64,000 bases of DNA from Bradyrhizobium sp. JYMT SZCCT0180. Its GTDB lineage: Bacteria > Pseudomonadota > Alphaproteobacteria > Rhizobiales > Xanthobacteraceae. A program made the translations under genes and the position numbers. The first letter of the stretch is position 1. Every line of letters begins with the position of its first letter. The notes under the pieces were generated by a model. It worked only from the letters and a program-made list of their open reading frames with translations. It was not told the DNA's origin and did not search any database. This document shows, piece by piece, positions 46,397-55,493 of the stretch. Where the stretch lies: contig NZ_JAFCLZ010000006.1 of the NCBI RefSeq assembly GCF_018130165.1, positions 186,001 to 250,000 of the forward strand, read 5' to 3'.

Positions 46397-47493
46397 TGAG
46401 GCAGCTTAGGTCGATCGGATGCTACATAGCCATCGTCATGGCCGGGGCATGCGGGTTTGCGCCGGTATGGGCGGCCGGTTCTCAGGAGCCAGAGGCGGGG
46501 TTCATTGAGCCGCGCAATAGTCCTTGCTTGCTCGCCAAATATAACGGGGGCCAGCCGTGCAAATTGCCGGAGCTCGCCGCGGGCGGCGATATCGCGCAGC
46601 AGGCGGCCGCGCGCCTCAGCCGTGCCCGGTTCTACATTGACATGGCAGACAGGCAGAACGCGTTCGTTGAGGCCGATGAAGCGCTGAAGCTTACCCCTGA
46701 CGACGTCGATATTCGTCATCTCGTCGCGCGCCTGGCGATGTCGGCGGGGAACAACGCCCGCGCCGACCGCGAATTCACAATCGCGCTGCAGCAACGGCCT
46801 GACGATGCGAACATTCAGGCGTCCAACGCGACGCGTTTGCTGCTTACGAGCGAAACACAAGCGTTGCGCGCGTTCGACAAGATCGTTTCGGCGCATCCCG
46901 AGCATCGCTATTCCCGAAGATCGCGGGCGCAACTGTTGATCAACGCGGGACGGGCTGGGGATGCGATCGCCGATCTGGATGTCCTGCTCGCGGAGGACAG
47001 TCGCGATCCCAATCTGCTCGCGCTCCGCGGCAACGCCAACATCAGAGCGGGTAACGCGTGGCAGGCGGTGGCCGACTTGACCGAAGCGCTCAAACAGGAT
47101 CCGGGACGATACGATCTGGTGAGCGCCCGGGCTATCGCAAACGAAATCCTTGGCGACGACAGCGCGGCGCTGGCTGACTACGACACGCTTCTGGGACCGA
47201 TCAGCGGCGGCCCGCCGAAATACGCGATCGGGGGCGACGAGCTTGCGAAGTTTCGAATGCAGCGGGCATTCGTCTCCGTTCGGCTGAAGCGGTTCGACGA
47301 TGCGGCGGCGGAAGCGGTCAGTGCCTTGGCGGCGGGCGGTCGCCGCTCGTTCCTGCGGGCGCAAGTCTTTCTGCGTCAGAACGGCTTTCCGGAAACCCCG
47401 CTCGACGGTCAGTCGTCGGAGGATCTCAGAAAGGCCATGCAAGCTTGCATGGGCCTGAATTCCTGCTTCGAGAAGATCAGCGGCTCACTCTAG
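46396..47493 (+). CDS. Secreted TPR-repeat protein, coupled to the preceding one
   Basis: A 365-residue exported protein with a signal peptide (IGCYIAIVMAGACGFAPVWAAG) and several TPR units (DMADRQNAFVEADEALKLTPDDVDIRHLVARLAM; NARADREFTIALQQRPDDANIQA). Both this and the upstream TPR protein end in a similar short cysteine pair (ACMLDERCG there, ACMGLNSCFE here), suggesting an ancient duplication or a shared partner. A small secreted protein follows by 10 bp. Confidence 0.85.
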   Translation: MRQLRSIGCYIAIVMAGACGFAPVWAAGSQEPEAGFIEPRNSPCLLAKYNGGQPCKLPELAAGGDIAQQAAARLSRARFYIDMADRQNAFVEADEALKLTPDDVDIRHLVARLAMSAGNNARADREFTIALQQRPDDANIQASNATRLLLTSETQALRAFDKIVSAHPEHRYSRRSRAQLLINAGRAGDAIADLDVLLAEDSRDPNLLALRGNANIRAGNAWQAVADLTEALKQDPGRYDLVSARAIANEILGDDSAALADYDTLLGPISGGPPKYAIGGDELAKFRMQRAFVSVRLKRFDDAAAEAVSALAAGGRRSFLRAQVFLRQNGFPETPLDGQSSEDLRKAMQACMGLNSCFEKISGSL

Positions 47494-47503
47494 GGGTAAG
47501 AAT

Positions 47504-47788
47504 ATGGTTGGACGCGTCTCAATATCCAGATTGCTATCGATTGGGTTTGTGCTTGCTGGTGCCGTCAATGGACCATCGTTCGCTGAAGGCGCCGCAATCG
47601 AATCCAGATTGAAGGGGGCCTACGCGCCCTGGTGCGCGAAACACGGGTCGCTGTGCATCAGTCGGGCAGACGATCCCGCGATGACGAACGGCTCGTTCAA
47701 GCATTTCGAGACAACCTATCGCACCGCCACGGCAACCGGACCTGCCAGCGCCGTCCAGATCAGCGTTGCGAGATCCGAGCGCCGGTAA
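47504..47788 (+). CDS. Small secreted hypothetical protein, probably chimeric at its C-terminus
   Basis: A 94-residue frame with a signal peptide (LLSIGFVLAGAVNGPSFAEG) and one cysteine pair (PWCAKHGSLCIS). The start has a GGGGTAAG site. From 47716 onward it is antisense to the tail of a decayed response regulator, so its last 25 residues probably come from that relic. It closes the two-TPR operon. Confidence 0.55.
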   Translation: MVGRVSISRLLSIGFVLAGAVNGPSFAEGAAIESRLKGAYAPWCAKHGSLCISRADDPAMTNGSFKHFETTYRTATATGPASAVQISVARSERR

Positions 47789-48105
47789 GGCTTGGAAAGC
47801 AGCAGGACACCCGGATCAAGCCGGATCGCCGCGCCCCGATACGACGTGCAGCCAGATCAATTCGGGTTCCCACAAAAGGCAAATTCCGTGCGGAGCGTCG
47901 ATCGACGTATTCAGGGGACGCTCGAAGAATGCCATCATGCCTGTCGCCGTCAGCGATTGGTTGTGGTTGGCTTTCGGGATTGACTGATTTCGGGGCCAAT
48001 TGCCTCGCGGTCGGCAATTTCGGCTCGTATTCCCGGCGCGCGCGCGAGGCCGTGATCGTCGGGCGGACGAGTGGTTCGTCGTCAACGGTGGCAGGCCAGA
48101 TTTGA
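47716..48105 (-). pseudogene. Decayed response-regulator receiver gene
   Basis: Read on the minus strand, the segment begins with TVDDEPLVR, the standard receiver opening, and ends with GVLLLSKPYRRSDLATLIWTALAG and a stop, the standard KPY-containing end. The about 120-codon distance between them is exactly one receiver domain, but the middle needs several frameshifts to join. This relic fills most of the 451-bp gap before the transglycosylase. Confidence 0.7.
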
Positions 48106-48239
48106 CCAGTCTTCCGCAAGGGTGGAACGCACGCGTCAATTTGCTCGCGCGAATTGCAGTTGATCGGATTTTTCCACGAATCACTGAAACTGCTTGAAAT
48201 ATTTGGGCTAAGTTCCTCAATTGTCGGGGTCGTAGTACG

Positions 48240-49247
48240 GTGGGAACAGGTCGAAGGCTTCGCACTGGATTGTGCATGTTGGCGACGCTGGCGTGCCTGG
48301 GGCAGGCTGCCGCCGAAGACACAACATCCGCGCCGACCGATGCGGCGCGGCCAGGCGTCGAGGAACCCGTAAAACAGCCAGACGCGACGCCGCCAGACGC
48401 GACAGCTCCAGAGAAGCCCAAGGAGACCGCGCGCGAGAGCGATACGCGCGAGGCGCTGTGCCTGATGGTGGAATCGGCGGCGAGGGCGGCAAACCTGCCG
48501 CTGGAGTTCTTTGCGCGCGTGATCTGGCAGGAGAGCCGGTTTCAATCCGATGCGGTGGGGCCGGTGACCAGGAGCGGGCAGCGCGCGCAGGGCATCGCGC
48601 AGTTCATGCCGGGAACCGCGAACGAGCGGCGGCTGCTCGATCCCTTCGATCCCGTGCAGGCATTGCCGAAATCCGCCGAGTTCCTCAGCGAGTTGCGCGA
48701 CCAGTTCGGCAATCTCGGCTTAGCTGCGGCGGCGTATAATGCCGGCCCGCGGCGGGTGCAGGAATGGCTCGCCGGCACCGGATACATGCCGCAGGAAACC
48801 CGCAACTATGTCGTTGCCATCACCGGCTCGACGGTCGAGGAGTGGGCGACCGCGGGACGGAACGGCAAGATGCCGGAAGCCGCACCAGCCTCCAGTTGCC
48901 GCGAACTGATGGCCTTGCTCAAGCGCGCGCCCAATCCCTTCGTGACGGGCCTCGAACAGCGCATCACGCTCTCTGCCGCGAAATTGTGGGGTGTGCAGCT
49001 CGCTGCTGGCTTCAACCGTGACAAGGCGCTGGCCATGTATGCGCGCGCGATGAAACGGCTGAGTGCCGTGATCGGCGACCAGGATCCGAGCCTGCTCAGT
49101 TCGGTGATGCGCAGCCGCGGTACGCGTGCCTTCTACCAGGTGCGGATTGGCGCGGACACGCGGCCTGCGGCCGATGATCTGTGCAACCGCATCCGCCGCG
49201 CCGGCGGGGCGTGCTTTGTGCTGCGAAACAGGGGCGTGCCGGGGTGA
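48240..49247 (+). CDS. Secreted lytic transglycosylase (SLT domain)
   Basis: A protein of up to 335 residues that cleaves the peptidoglycan glycan strand. It has a signal peptide (GLCMLATLACLGQAAA), a Pro/Asp-rich linker and an SLT catalytic domain with the glutamate E98 in IWQESRF, followed by QGIAQFMPGTA and AAAYNAGPRRVQEW. The C-terminal 100 residues end in a SPOR-like FYQVRIGADTRPAADDLCNRIRRAGGACFVLR. The start is GTG at 48240, or an ATG at 48276 that would shorten the signal peptide. Confidence 0.88.
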   Translation: MGTGRRLRTGLCMLATLACLGQAAAEDTTSAPTDAARPGVEEPVKQPDATPPDATAPEKPKETARESDTREALCLMVESAARAANLPLEFFARVIWQESRFQSDAVGPVTRSGQRAQGIAQFMPGTANERRLLDPFDPVQALPKSAEFLSELRDQFGNLGLAAAAYNAGPRRVQEWLAGTGYMPQETRNYVVAITGSTVEEWATAGRNGKMPEAAPASSCRELMALLKRAPNPFVTGLEQRITLSAAKLWGVQLAAGFNRDKALAMYARAMKRLSAVIGDQDPSLLSSVMRSRGTRAFYQVRIGADTRPAADDLCNRIRRAGGACFVLRNRGVPG

Positions 49248-49249
49248 CC

Positions 49250-50251
49250 ATGAGCAAAGACGGTTTCGACGTGTTCTCGATAACCCATCGCGAGACCGCG
49301 CGCTCGGCGCTCGCCGCCGCTTTTGGCTCCGCTCCGGTCGGCGCGATCACGGCGATGACAGGCGGGGCGACGACGGCATCGGTCTATCGTGTCGAAGTAG
49401 GCCAACGGCGCTATTTGTTGCGGATCGAGGGCGAGCCAAGCCCGCTGCGCAATCCGCACCAATATGTCTCGATGCGCATCGCGACCGAGGCGGGGATTGC
49501 CCCTGCCATCCGTTATCTCGACGAGGCGGCCCGCGTCGTGGTGATCGACTTCATCGAGCACCAACCGCTGAAAACCTATCCGGGCGGGCCGCCCGCACTG
49601 GCGCAGGCGCTGGGAGAGCTGTTCTCGCGGCTGCAGGCCACCTCGACCTTTCCCTATTACGTCAACTATGGCGACATCGTCGCGCGCCTGTTTGCACATG
49701 TGCGGGGGACCGGTCTGTTTGCCGCCGGCATGCTTGATGCGCATGTGGAGCGTCTCGAACTGCTCCGGGAAGCCTACGACGCAGGCGCGTCAAGGCTGGT
49801 CTCCAGCCACAACGATCCCACCCCGAACAACATCCTGTTCGATGGCGAACGGCTCTGGCTGATCGATTGGGAGTCAGCCTGCTGCAACGATCCCCTCGTC
49901 GATGCGGCGATCGTGCTCAATCAGTTCGCGCGTTCTCGGGAATTGGAGGATGTGCTGCTGAAGGCCTGGTTCGGCCGCGCGCCTGACGCGGCGCTTCGTG
50001 CCCGGCTGGCGTCGGTCCGCGCGCTCACCTGCCTTTTTTATGCAGGCGTCATGTTCAGCGCGTCGGCCGCGGCGTCATGGGCGAAGGACGACACCGATCT
50101 TTCCGTCCCAACTCCCGAGCAGTTCCGCCTTGCGATCGACGAAGGACGGCTCACGCGCGGTGCGGTCGGGACCCGGCACATTCTCGGCAAGATGTATCTG
50201 GCGTCATTCCTGTCTGGTGTTGCTGCGCCGAAGCTCGAAGGCGCGGTCTAG
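49250..50251 (+). CDS. APH/choline-kinase-type phosphotransferase
   Basis: A 333-residue protein-kinase-like enzyme. The Brenner motif SHNDPTPNNILFDG and the DxE motif WLIDWES mark the aminoglycoside phosphotransferase/choline kinase superfamily, and an N-terminal LTGGATTASVYRVEVG-like lobe is present (TGGATTASVYRVE). Substrate unknown; choline or ethanolamine kinase activity is plausible. The ATG follows the transglycosylase stop by 2 bp. Confidence 0.87.
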   Translation: MSKDGFDVFSITHRETARSALAAAFGSAPVGAITAMTGGATTASVYRVEVGQRRYLLRIEGEPSPLRNPHQYVSMRIATEAGIAPAIRYLDEAARVVVIDFIEHQPLKTYPGGPPALAQALGELFSRLQATSTFPYYVNYGDIVARLFAHVRGTGLFAAGMLDAHVERLELLREAYDAGASRLVSSHNDPTPNNILFDGERLWLIDWESACCNDPLVDAAIVLNQFARSRELEDVLLKAWFGRAPDAALRARLASVRALTCLFYAGVMFSASAAASWAKDDTDLSVPTPEQFRLAIDEGRLTRGAVGTRHILGKMYLASFLSGVAAPKLEGAV

Positions 50252-50356
50252 CAGCGGCTAAAATTCACTGGGTGAATGGCGACTATACGATCGATCGATT
50301 GGACGAATAGACCCCATCTCGGGCATGTCAGTTGCACCCCGCAACGGAGAATTCAG

Positions 50357-50788
50357 ATGGGAACCATCGAGAACAAGGACACTATCCGGCGCATCTATCA
50401 GGCGCTGGAGACCGGCGATCGCAGCGTGTTCGGCGCGTCCGTGCACCCCGACTATGTCTGGCGCTTTCCGGGCCACAGCAGCTGGTCGAAACGCTTTTCT
50501 GGTCAGGAAGAGGTTCGTACCAAGCTGCTGAAGCCGCTGTTTGCGCTGTTCGCGACCGAGTATCGGGCGCAGGCCATCAATCTGGTCGCCGAGGGCGATT
50601 ACGTCGTGGCCGAAGTGCGCGGCGACGTACAGACCAAGAGCGGCCAGCGCTACAACAACGAATACTGCTTCGTGTTCAAATTTCGCGGCGACAAGATCGC
50701 CGAGGTGGTCGAATATTGCGATACCGATCTCGAGGAGCGCGTGCTGGGCAATTACGATGACGCCGTCAGGCTGATGGCGGCGTCGTAG
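50357..50788 (+). CDS. NTF2/SnoaL-like small protein
   Basis: A 143-residue cone-shaped alpha+beta fold: KDTIRRIYQALETGDRSVF helix opening, then strands VWRFPGHSSWSKRFSGQEEV and YVVAEVRGDVQTKSGQRYNNEYCFVFKF. Such proteins act as isomerases, hydrolases or lipocalin-like binders; nothing specifies the ligand. Confidence 0.85.
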   Translation: MGTIENKDTIRRIYQALETGDRSVFGASVHPDYVWRFPGHSSWSKRFSGQEEVRTKLLKPLFALFATEYRAQAINLVAEGDYVVAEVRGDVQTKSGQRYNNEYCFVFKFRGDKIAEVVEYCDTDLEERVLGNYDDAVRLMAAS

Positions 50789-50893
50789 GGCCACGGACGG
50801 GCGGCTGCATGCCAGCCCTGAGGCGGCCTCGCTTGACGCCGCCTTGTTTCACCGCCGTTATGCCTGCCAGGATTCACCCCCGGCCGGCGATAC

Positions 50894-51631
50894 GTGGCGC
50901 TCCCTCCGCTCGACTCTGTGACATGGCAAAGCCCGTTGCGCACCTTCGCATTGGGTATGCGCTCGGTTGCAACGACGGTTTTGACGCTGGTGCTGTTTGC
51001 GACCTATGTCGGCATCGGTGCGCTGGCGCATGACAGCCATTTCAGCCTGGGGTGGGTGCTCGGCAGCACGGTTCTGGTCTGGGCGGGCCCGGCGCAGATC
51101 ATCCTGATTACGACGCTGGGCTCCGGGGCAACGGTGGTGCAGGCCGCGATCGCGGTCGCCGTCAGTGCCATCAGGCTGTTTCCGATGGTGGTGTCGGTGC
51201 TGCCGACCATGCGGACAGCAGGCACCAAGCGTCGTCATCTCGTGCTCGCGGCGCATTTCATTGCCGTCACGCTGTGGGTCGAATGCCACCGGCTGTTGCC
51301 GCTGGTGCCACGCGAGCGGCGCATCGCGTTCACGCATGGGCTCGGCTGCGGACTTCTCTTCGTCTGTCTGGTCGCGACCACGGTCGGGTACGGCCTGGCT
51401 GCCAACCTGCCGGTGCTGTTTGCGGCAGCGATCCTGATGCTGACGCCGCTGGCGTTCCTGCTTTCCACCGCGCGCAACTGCCGGCAGATTTCGGACGTGC
51501 TGGCGTTGGTGCTTGGGCTCGCGCTGTATCCACTTGTCGCGACGCTGCAGACCGGCGTCGACATCCTGATCTCTGGCATATCGGCCGGCACGATCGCCTA
51601 CGGCGCGCACTGGTGGCGGGCGCGCGCATGA
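50894..51631 (+). CDS. azlC: AzlC family branched-chain amino acid exporter, large subunit
   Basis: A 245-residue membrane protein with about five to six helices (VLTLVLFATYVGIGALA; VVQAAIAVAVSAIRLFPMVVSVL; HFIAVTLWVECHR; VLFAAAILMLTPLAFLL). AzlC works with AzlD to export branched-chain amino acids. The GTG start gives a hydrophilic lead before the first helix. Stop and azlD start overlap as ATGA. Confidence 0.9.
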   Translation: MALPPLDSVTWQSPLRTFALGMRSVATTVLTLVLFATYVGIGALAHDSHFSLGWVLGSTVLVWAGPAQIILITTLGSGATVVQAAIAVAVSAIRLFPMVVSVLPTMRTAGTKRRHLVLAAHFIAVTLWVECHRLLPLVPRERRIAFTHGLGCGLLFVCLVATTVGYGLAANLPVLFAAAILMLTPLAFLLSTARNCRQISDVLALVLGLALYPLVATLQTGVDILISGISAGTIAYGAHWWRARA

Positions 51632-51996
51632 GCGATTGGCTCGCAAACTCGCTCAGTAGTTTTTTTGGTGACCCCCACGCGCTGCTGGTGCTTGTCATCG
51701 CGGGTTTCCTGCCCAACGAGGTCTGGCGCATGCTCGGGCTCTGGCTCGGCGGCGGCGTCGACGAGGGCTCGGAAGCGCTGATCTGGGTGAGGGCGGTGGC
51801 GACCGCGATCCTCGCCGGCGTCATCGCGCAGATCCTGGTGCAGCCACCGGGCGCGCTGGCGAGCGTGCCGGACTGGCTGCGTTACGGCGCGGTCGCCGCG
51901 GGCTTTGCGGTGTTCATGCTGACGCGGCGCTCGATCTTCGCCGGCGTCGTTTCGGGCGAGGTTGCAATGGTGGCGGGAAAATGGTGGCTCGGTTGA
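51628..51996 (+). CDS. azlD: AzlD family small subunit of amino acid exporter
   Basis: A 122-residue protein with three to four transmembrane helices (ALLVLVIAGFLPNEVWRMLGLWLGG; VRAVATAILAGVIAQIL; WLRYGAVAAGFAVFML). It is the usual small partner of AzlC and is translationally coupled to it. Confidence 0.88.
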   Translation: MSDWLANSLSSFFGDPHALLVLVIAGFLPNEVWRMLGLWLGGGVDEGSEALIWVRAVATAILAGVIAQILVQPPGALASVPDWLRYGAVAAGFAVFMLTRRSIFAGVVSGEVAMVAGKWWLG

Positions 51997-52054
51997 TTGC
52001 AGCCGCCGCATAATCCGGTAGTGTCCGGCAACGCGAAAAATGTAGGGAAACGAC

Positions 52055-53026
52055 ATGAATTGGCGCGCAGTGGCGGTCTTGGTTTGCGGCATCGTTCTGG
52101 CCGCGCCGCAAGGGCAGGCGGCCGAATATCCCACGCGACCGATCAAGCTGATCGTGCCTTATGCAGCGGGCGGCCCGACCGACGTGCTCGGCCGCATGGT
52201 CGGCGAATATCTCGGCCGCGACCTGAAGCAGCCGGTGGTGATCGAGAACAAGGCCGGCGCGCAGGGTGCGATCGGCGCCGAGGCCGCGGCGCGGGCCGAG
52301 CCCGACGGCTACACGCTGTTCTTCACGGCGGCATCGATCTTCGTGCTCAACCCGATGCTGTACAAGAAGCTGCCCTATGATCCGCAGCGGGATTTCCGGA
52401 TGCTGGCGCTGATCACCGATCTGCCTGTGGTCATGGAGGTTCATCCTTCCGTGCCCGCCAAGACGGTGGCGGAGTTCGTGGCTTACGCCAAACAAAACCC
52501 CGGCAAGCTCAATTTCGGATCGGCCGGCACCGGCGGCACCATTCATCTCGCCGGCGAGATGTTCAAGCAGATGGCCGGCGTCGACATGGTTCATGTCGCC
52601 TATAAGGGCGCAGGGCCGGCGCTGACCGATCTGATATCGGGCAATATCCAGCTGATGTTCGACACGCTCGGCACCGCGCTGCCGCCGGTGAAGGGCGGGT
52701 TGCTGCGCGCGCTTGCGGTCAGCTCCGCACAACGTATCTCAGATTTGCCCGATGTGCCGACGATGGCCGAGAGCGGCTATCCGGAGTACGGCGTCAGCGT
52801 CTGGTACGGCGTTTCCGCGTCGTCAAAACTGCCTGACGATATCGCGCGAAAAATCACCGCAAGCCTCGACAAGGCGCTGGCCGATGATACGTTCCGCGCC
52901 TCGCTGGAGAAGGTCGGTTTTCCGCCGCTGCGGCCGCGCAGCCAGGCTGAGATCGACCAGTTCATCGCAACCGATCGCGCGCGCTGGGCGGGCGTGATCA
53001 AGGCGCTCAACATCTCACTGGATTAA
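52055..53026 (+). CDS. TctC/Bug-family extracytoplasmic solute-binding protein
   Basis: A 323-residue periplasmic binding protein of the tripartite tricarboxylate transporter type. Signal peptide ([17 protein letters not shown]), then the family opening [34 protein letters not shown] and [18 protein letters not shown]. No TctA/TctB membrane subunits are nearby, as is common for this expanded family. Ligands are usually carboxylates. Confidence 0.92.
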   Translation: MNWRAVAVLVCGIVLAAPQGQAAEYPTRPIKLIVPYAAGGPTDVLGRMVGEYLGRDLKQPVVIENKAGAQGAIGAEAAARAEPDGYTLFFTAASIFVLNPMLYKKLPYDPQRDFRMLALITDLPVVMEVHPSVPAKTVAEFVAYAKQNPGKLNFGSAGTGGTIHLAGEMFKQMAGVDMVHVAYKGAGPALTDLISGNIQLMFDTLGTALPPVKGGLLRALAVSSAQRISDLPDVPTMAESGYPEYGVSVWYGVSASSKLPDDIARKITASLDKALADDTFRASLEKVGFPPLRPRSQAEIDQFIATDRARWAGVIKALNISLD

Positions 53027-53028
53027 TT

Positions 53029-53520
53029 ATGGTTCGGGAAAGCGAAGTCCGCGAAGGCGAAATCACCGTCGACATGCCGCCGGCCAGGGATGCTGGTTTG
53101 GTGTTCATCGGCCGCATCCGCACGCCCTGGAAGTCGCGGCTGGAAAGCCCGCGGCAGGGCCGTCATGACGGCCCGGTGTGCCGGCTGGAGATCTTCGAGC
53201 CCTGGGTGCCCGCGCTCAAGGGCGTCGATTTCTACTCCAACCTCGAAGTGCTCTATTGGCTGCATCTGTCGCGCCGCGACTTCGTGCTGCAAAGCCCGAA
53301 AAACAACGGCAATACGCGCGGGACATTCTCGCTGCGCTCGCCGGTGCGGCCCAATCCGATCGGCACGTCCATCGTCAAGCTGGTCGGCGTCGAGGGCAAC
53401 GTCGTGCTGGTGCGCGGCCTTGACTGCCTCGACGAGACGCCGCTGATCGACCTCAAGCCGGACCGCTGCGAGTTCACGCCGCTGGCGCCGCCGCAGCCGG
53501 GCGATTTCGAGACGGAGTGA
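53029..53520 (+). CDS. trmO: tRNA t6A37 methyltransferase TrmO (TsaA-like)
   Basis: A 163-residue SAM-dependent enzyme that methylates N6-threonylcarbamoyladenosine at position 37 of tRNA. The TrmO fold shows [60 protein letters not shown] and the C-terminal LIDLKPD. It starts 2 bp after the binding-protein stop. Confidence 0.9.
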   Translation: MVRESEVREGEITVDMPPARDAGLVFIGRIRTPWKSRLESPRQGRHDGPVCRLEIFEPWVPALKGVDFYSNLEVLYWLHLSRRDFVLQSPKNNGNTRGTFSLRSPVRPNPIGTSIVKLVGVEGNVVLVRGLDCLDETPLIDLKPDRCEFTPLAPPQPGDFETE

Positions 53521-53527
53521 TTTCTTT

Positions 53528-53608
53528 CGTCATTGCGAGCGCAGCGAAGCAATCCATTGTCACCGCGCATGCCGAAGGATGGATTGCTTCGCTTCGCTCG
53601 CAATGACG
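53528..53608. repeat. Palindromic repeat (CGTCATTGCGAG family), second copy
   Basis: Two 30-bp arms (53528-53557 and 53579-53608) pair at 29 of 30 positions around a 21-base loop. Same element as at 26742-26825. It separates two convergent genes. Confidence 0.92.
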
Positions 53609-53614
53609 GGGTAA

Positions 53615-54043
53615 CTACCCCTTCAGCGCCGCGATCAGCTTGGTCGCGTTGTCCTCCAGCACCTTCACGTCTTCCTTGCGGCTGGCGGGCGGCAGCATGG
53701 CGACGCCCTCGTGGCGCGGCAGCACGTGCATGTGCAAATGGAAGACGACTTGTCCGCCGGCGGGTTCGTTGAATTGTTGGATGGTGATGCCGTCGGCGTG
53801 GAACGCCTTCATCGCGGCAGCGGCGATCTTGTGGGCGCCGCGGGCGACATGGGCGTAGTCGTCGGGCGTGATGTCGAGGATGTTGCGGGCAGGGGCCTTC
53901 GGGACCACCAGCGTATGGCCGGGCGAACGCGGCATGATGTCGAGGAAGGCGAACACATGCTCGTCCTCATAGACCTTGTGGCAGGGAAACTCGCCGCGCA
54001 GGATCTTTGCGAAGATGTTGTTCGTGTCATAGGTGGCGGACAT
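53615..54043 (-). CDS. HIT family nucleotide hydrolase
   Basis: A 142-residue HIT-fold protein with the histidine triad H102-L-H104-M-H106 and upstream FLDIMPRSPGHTLVVPK. The closest general function is Hint/HinT-like nucleotide phosphoramidase activity. Length is typical. Confidence 0.93.
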   Translation of the reverse strand: MSATYDTNNIFAKILRGEFPCHKVYEDEHVFAFLDIMPRSPGHTLVVPKAPARNILDITPDDYAHVARGAHKIAAAAMKAFHADGITIQQFNEPAGGQVVFHLHMHVLPRHEGVAMLPPASRKEDVKVLEDNATKLIAALKG

Positions 54044-54090
54044 GGCGGCTCCCTCGGTTTCGTCTCATTCTCAGGTCGGTATTATCAAGG

Positions 54091-55338
54091 TCAAGCCTCG
54101 TCGGCGGCCTTGCGGAACGGCCCGGCCTCGGTGAGTTCCCGCCCGACCTCGGCGACGTAAGCGCGTTCGCGCTTCAAATAGTCTGATATCGCCCGGCGCA
54201 GGTCGGGATCGGCGATGTAATGCGCCGAATAGGTCGTCTGCGGCAGATATCCGCGCGCCAGCTTGTGCTCGCCCTGCGCGCCGGCTTCCACCGTTTTCAG
54301 GCCGCGCTCGATCGCAAAGTCGATGGCCTGATAATAGCAGACCTCAAAATGCAGGAACGGATGATGCTCGACCGCGCCCCAGTTGCGGCCGAACAGGGTG
54401 TCTCCGCCGATGAAATTGATGGCGCCGGCGATCCAGCGGCCATTGCGCCGCGCCATCACCAGCATGACGTCGCGGCTCATGCTCTCGCCGATCAGCGAGA
54501 AGAATTTTCGCGTCAGATACGGCCGGCCCCATTTGCGCGAGCCGGTCTCCATGTAGAACGCAAAGAAGGCGTCCCAGGCTTCCTCGGTGATGTCTGCTCC
54601 GGTCAGGCGGTGGATGGTGATGCCGGCGGACACGGCCTCGCGCCGCTCGCGCTTGATCGCCTTGCGGTGGCGGGAGTTCAGCGATCCCAAAAAGTCGTCA
54701 AAGGTCTTGTAGCCGTCATTGTGCCAGTGGAACTGCTGGTCGGTGCGCTGCAGGAATCCCTGGGCGCCCAAAAACTTCGCTTCCGCCTCGCGGGCAAACG
54801 TCACGTGAACCGAGGAGGCGTTGGTGGCGTTGCACAGCGCCATCAGACCTTGCGAGAGCGCGGTGCCGATCCGCTCGTGGTCGACGTCGCCGCGGATCAG
54901 CAGGCGCGGGCCGGTGGCGGGTGTAAACGGCACCGAGGCCTGCAGCTTAGGGTAATAGCGGCCACCGGCGCGCTCATAGGCGTCGGCCCAACCGCGGTCG
55001 AAAACGTACTCGCCCTGCGAATGCGATTTCAGATAGCAGGGCACGATGCCGGCGATCTTGCCATCGAGCCGGGCGAGGAGATGCCGCGGACCCCACCCCG
55101 TGCGGGCGCAGGCCGAGCCGGAGGCTTCGGCGGCGGAAAAAAAGGCGTGTGAAATGAACGGGTTATAGGCAAGTTCTGAGTCGACGGACGAATCGCCTGA
55201 CGTGCCGGGTGAAGCCAGCGTATCGAGGTTTTCGAGGCTGTTCGGATCGCCCTTCGGATTGGCGCAGGCGTCCCATTCCGCAGCCGGGATATCGCTGGCT
55301 GAGGGGACGGCTTCGAGGGTGATTTCGGATGACGCCAT
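54091..55338 (-). CDS. FemAB-like/GNAT acyltransferase (COG3146)
   Basis: A 415-residue protein of the peptidoglycan-biosynthesis/recognition family related to FemAB and GNAT folds. Recognisable segments are NPFISHAFFSAAEASGSA, GWGPRHLLARLDGKIAG and RGLKTVEAGAQGEHKLARGYLP. It probably transfers an aminoacyl or acyl group in envelope metabolism; the substrate is unknown. Confidence 0.87.
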   Translation of the reverse strand: MASSEITLEAVPSASDIPAAEWDACANPKGDPNSLENLDTLASPGTSGDSSVDSELAYNPFISHAFFSAAEASGSACARTGWGPRHLLARLDGKIAGIVPCYLKSHSQGEYVFDRGWADAYERAGGRYYPKLQASVPFTPATGPRLLIRGDVDHERIGTALSQGLMALCNATNASSVHVTFAREAEAKFLGAQGFLQRTDQQFHWHNDGYKTFDDFLGSLNSRHRKAIKRERREAVSAGITIHRLTGADITEEAWDAFFAFYMETGSRKWGRPYLTRKFFSLIGESMSRDVMLVMARRNGRWIAGAINFIGGDTLFGRNWGAVEHHPFLHFEVCYYQAIDFAIERGLKTVEAGAQGEHKLARGYLPQTTYSAHYIADPDLRRAISDYLKRERAYVAEVGRELTEAGPFRKAADEA

Positions 55339-55493
55339 CGAGAATTCGCAGCCGGTCCCTTGCGATCAGCCATCGCGATGGTGACCAAGTCAGGCAAAGA
55401 TCAAGTCAGGCAAAGATGTTGCATTGCGCCCGCGACTTCAAGGCCATGCCGTGCGGATCAGGTTCCCGGCGGGAAACCTTAGGGCCCAAGACG

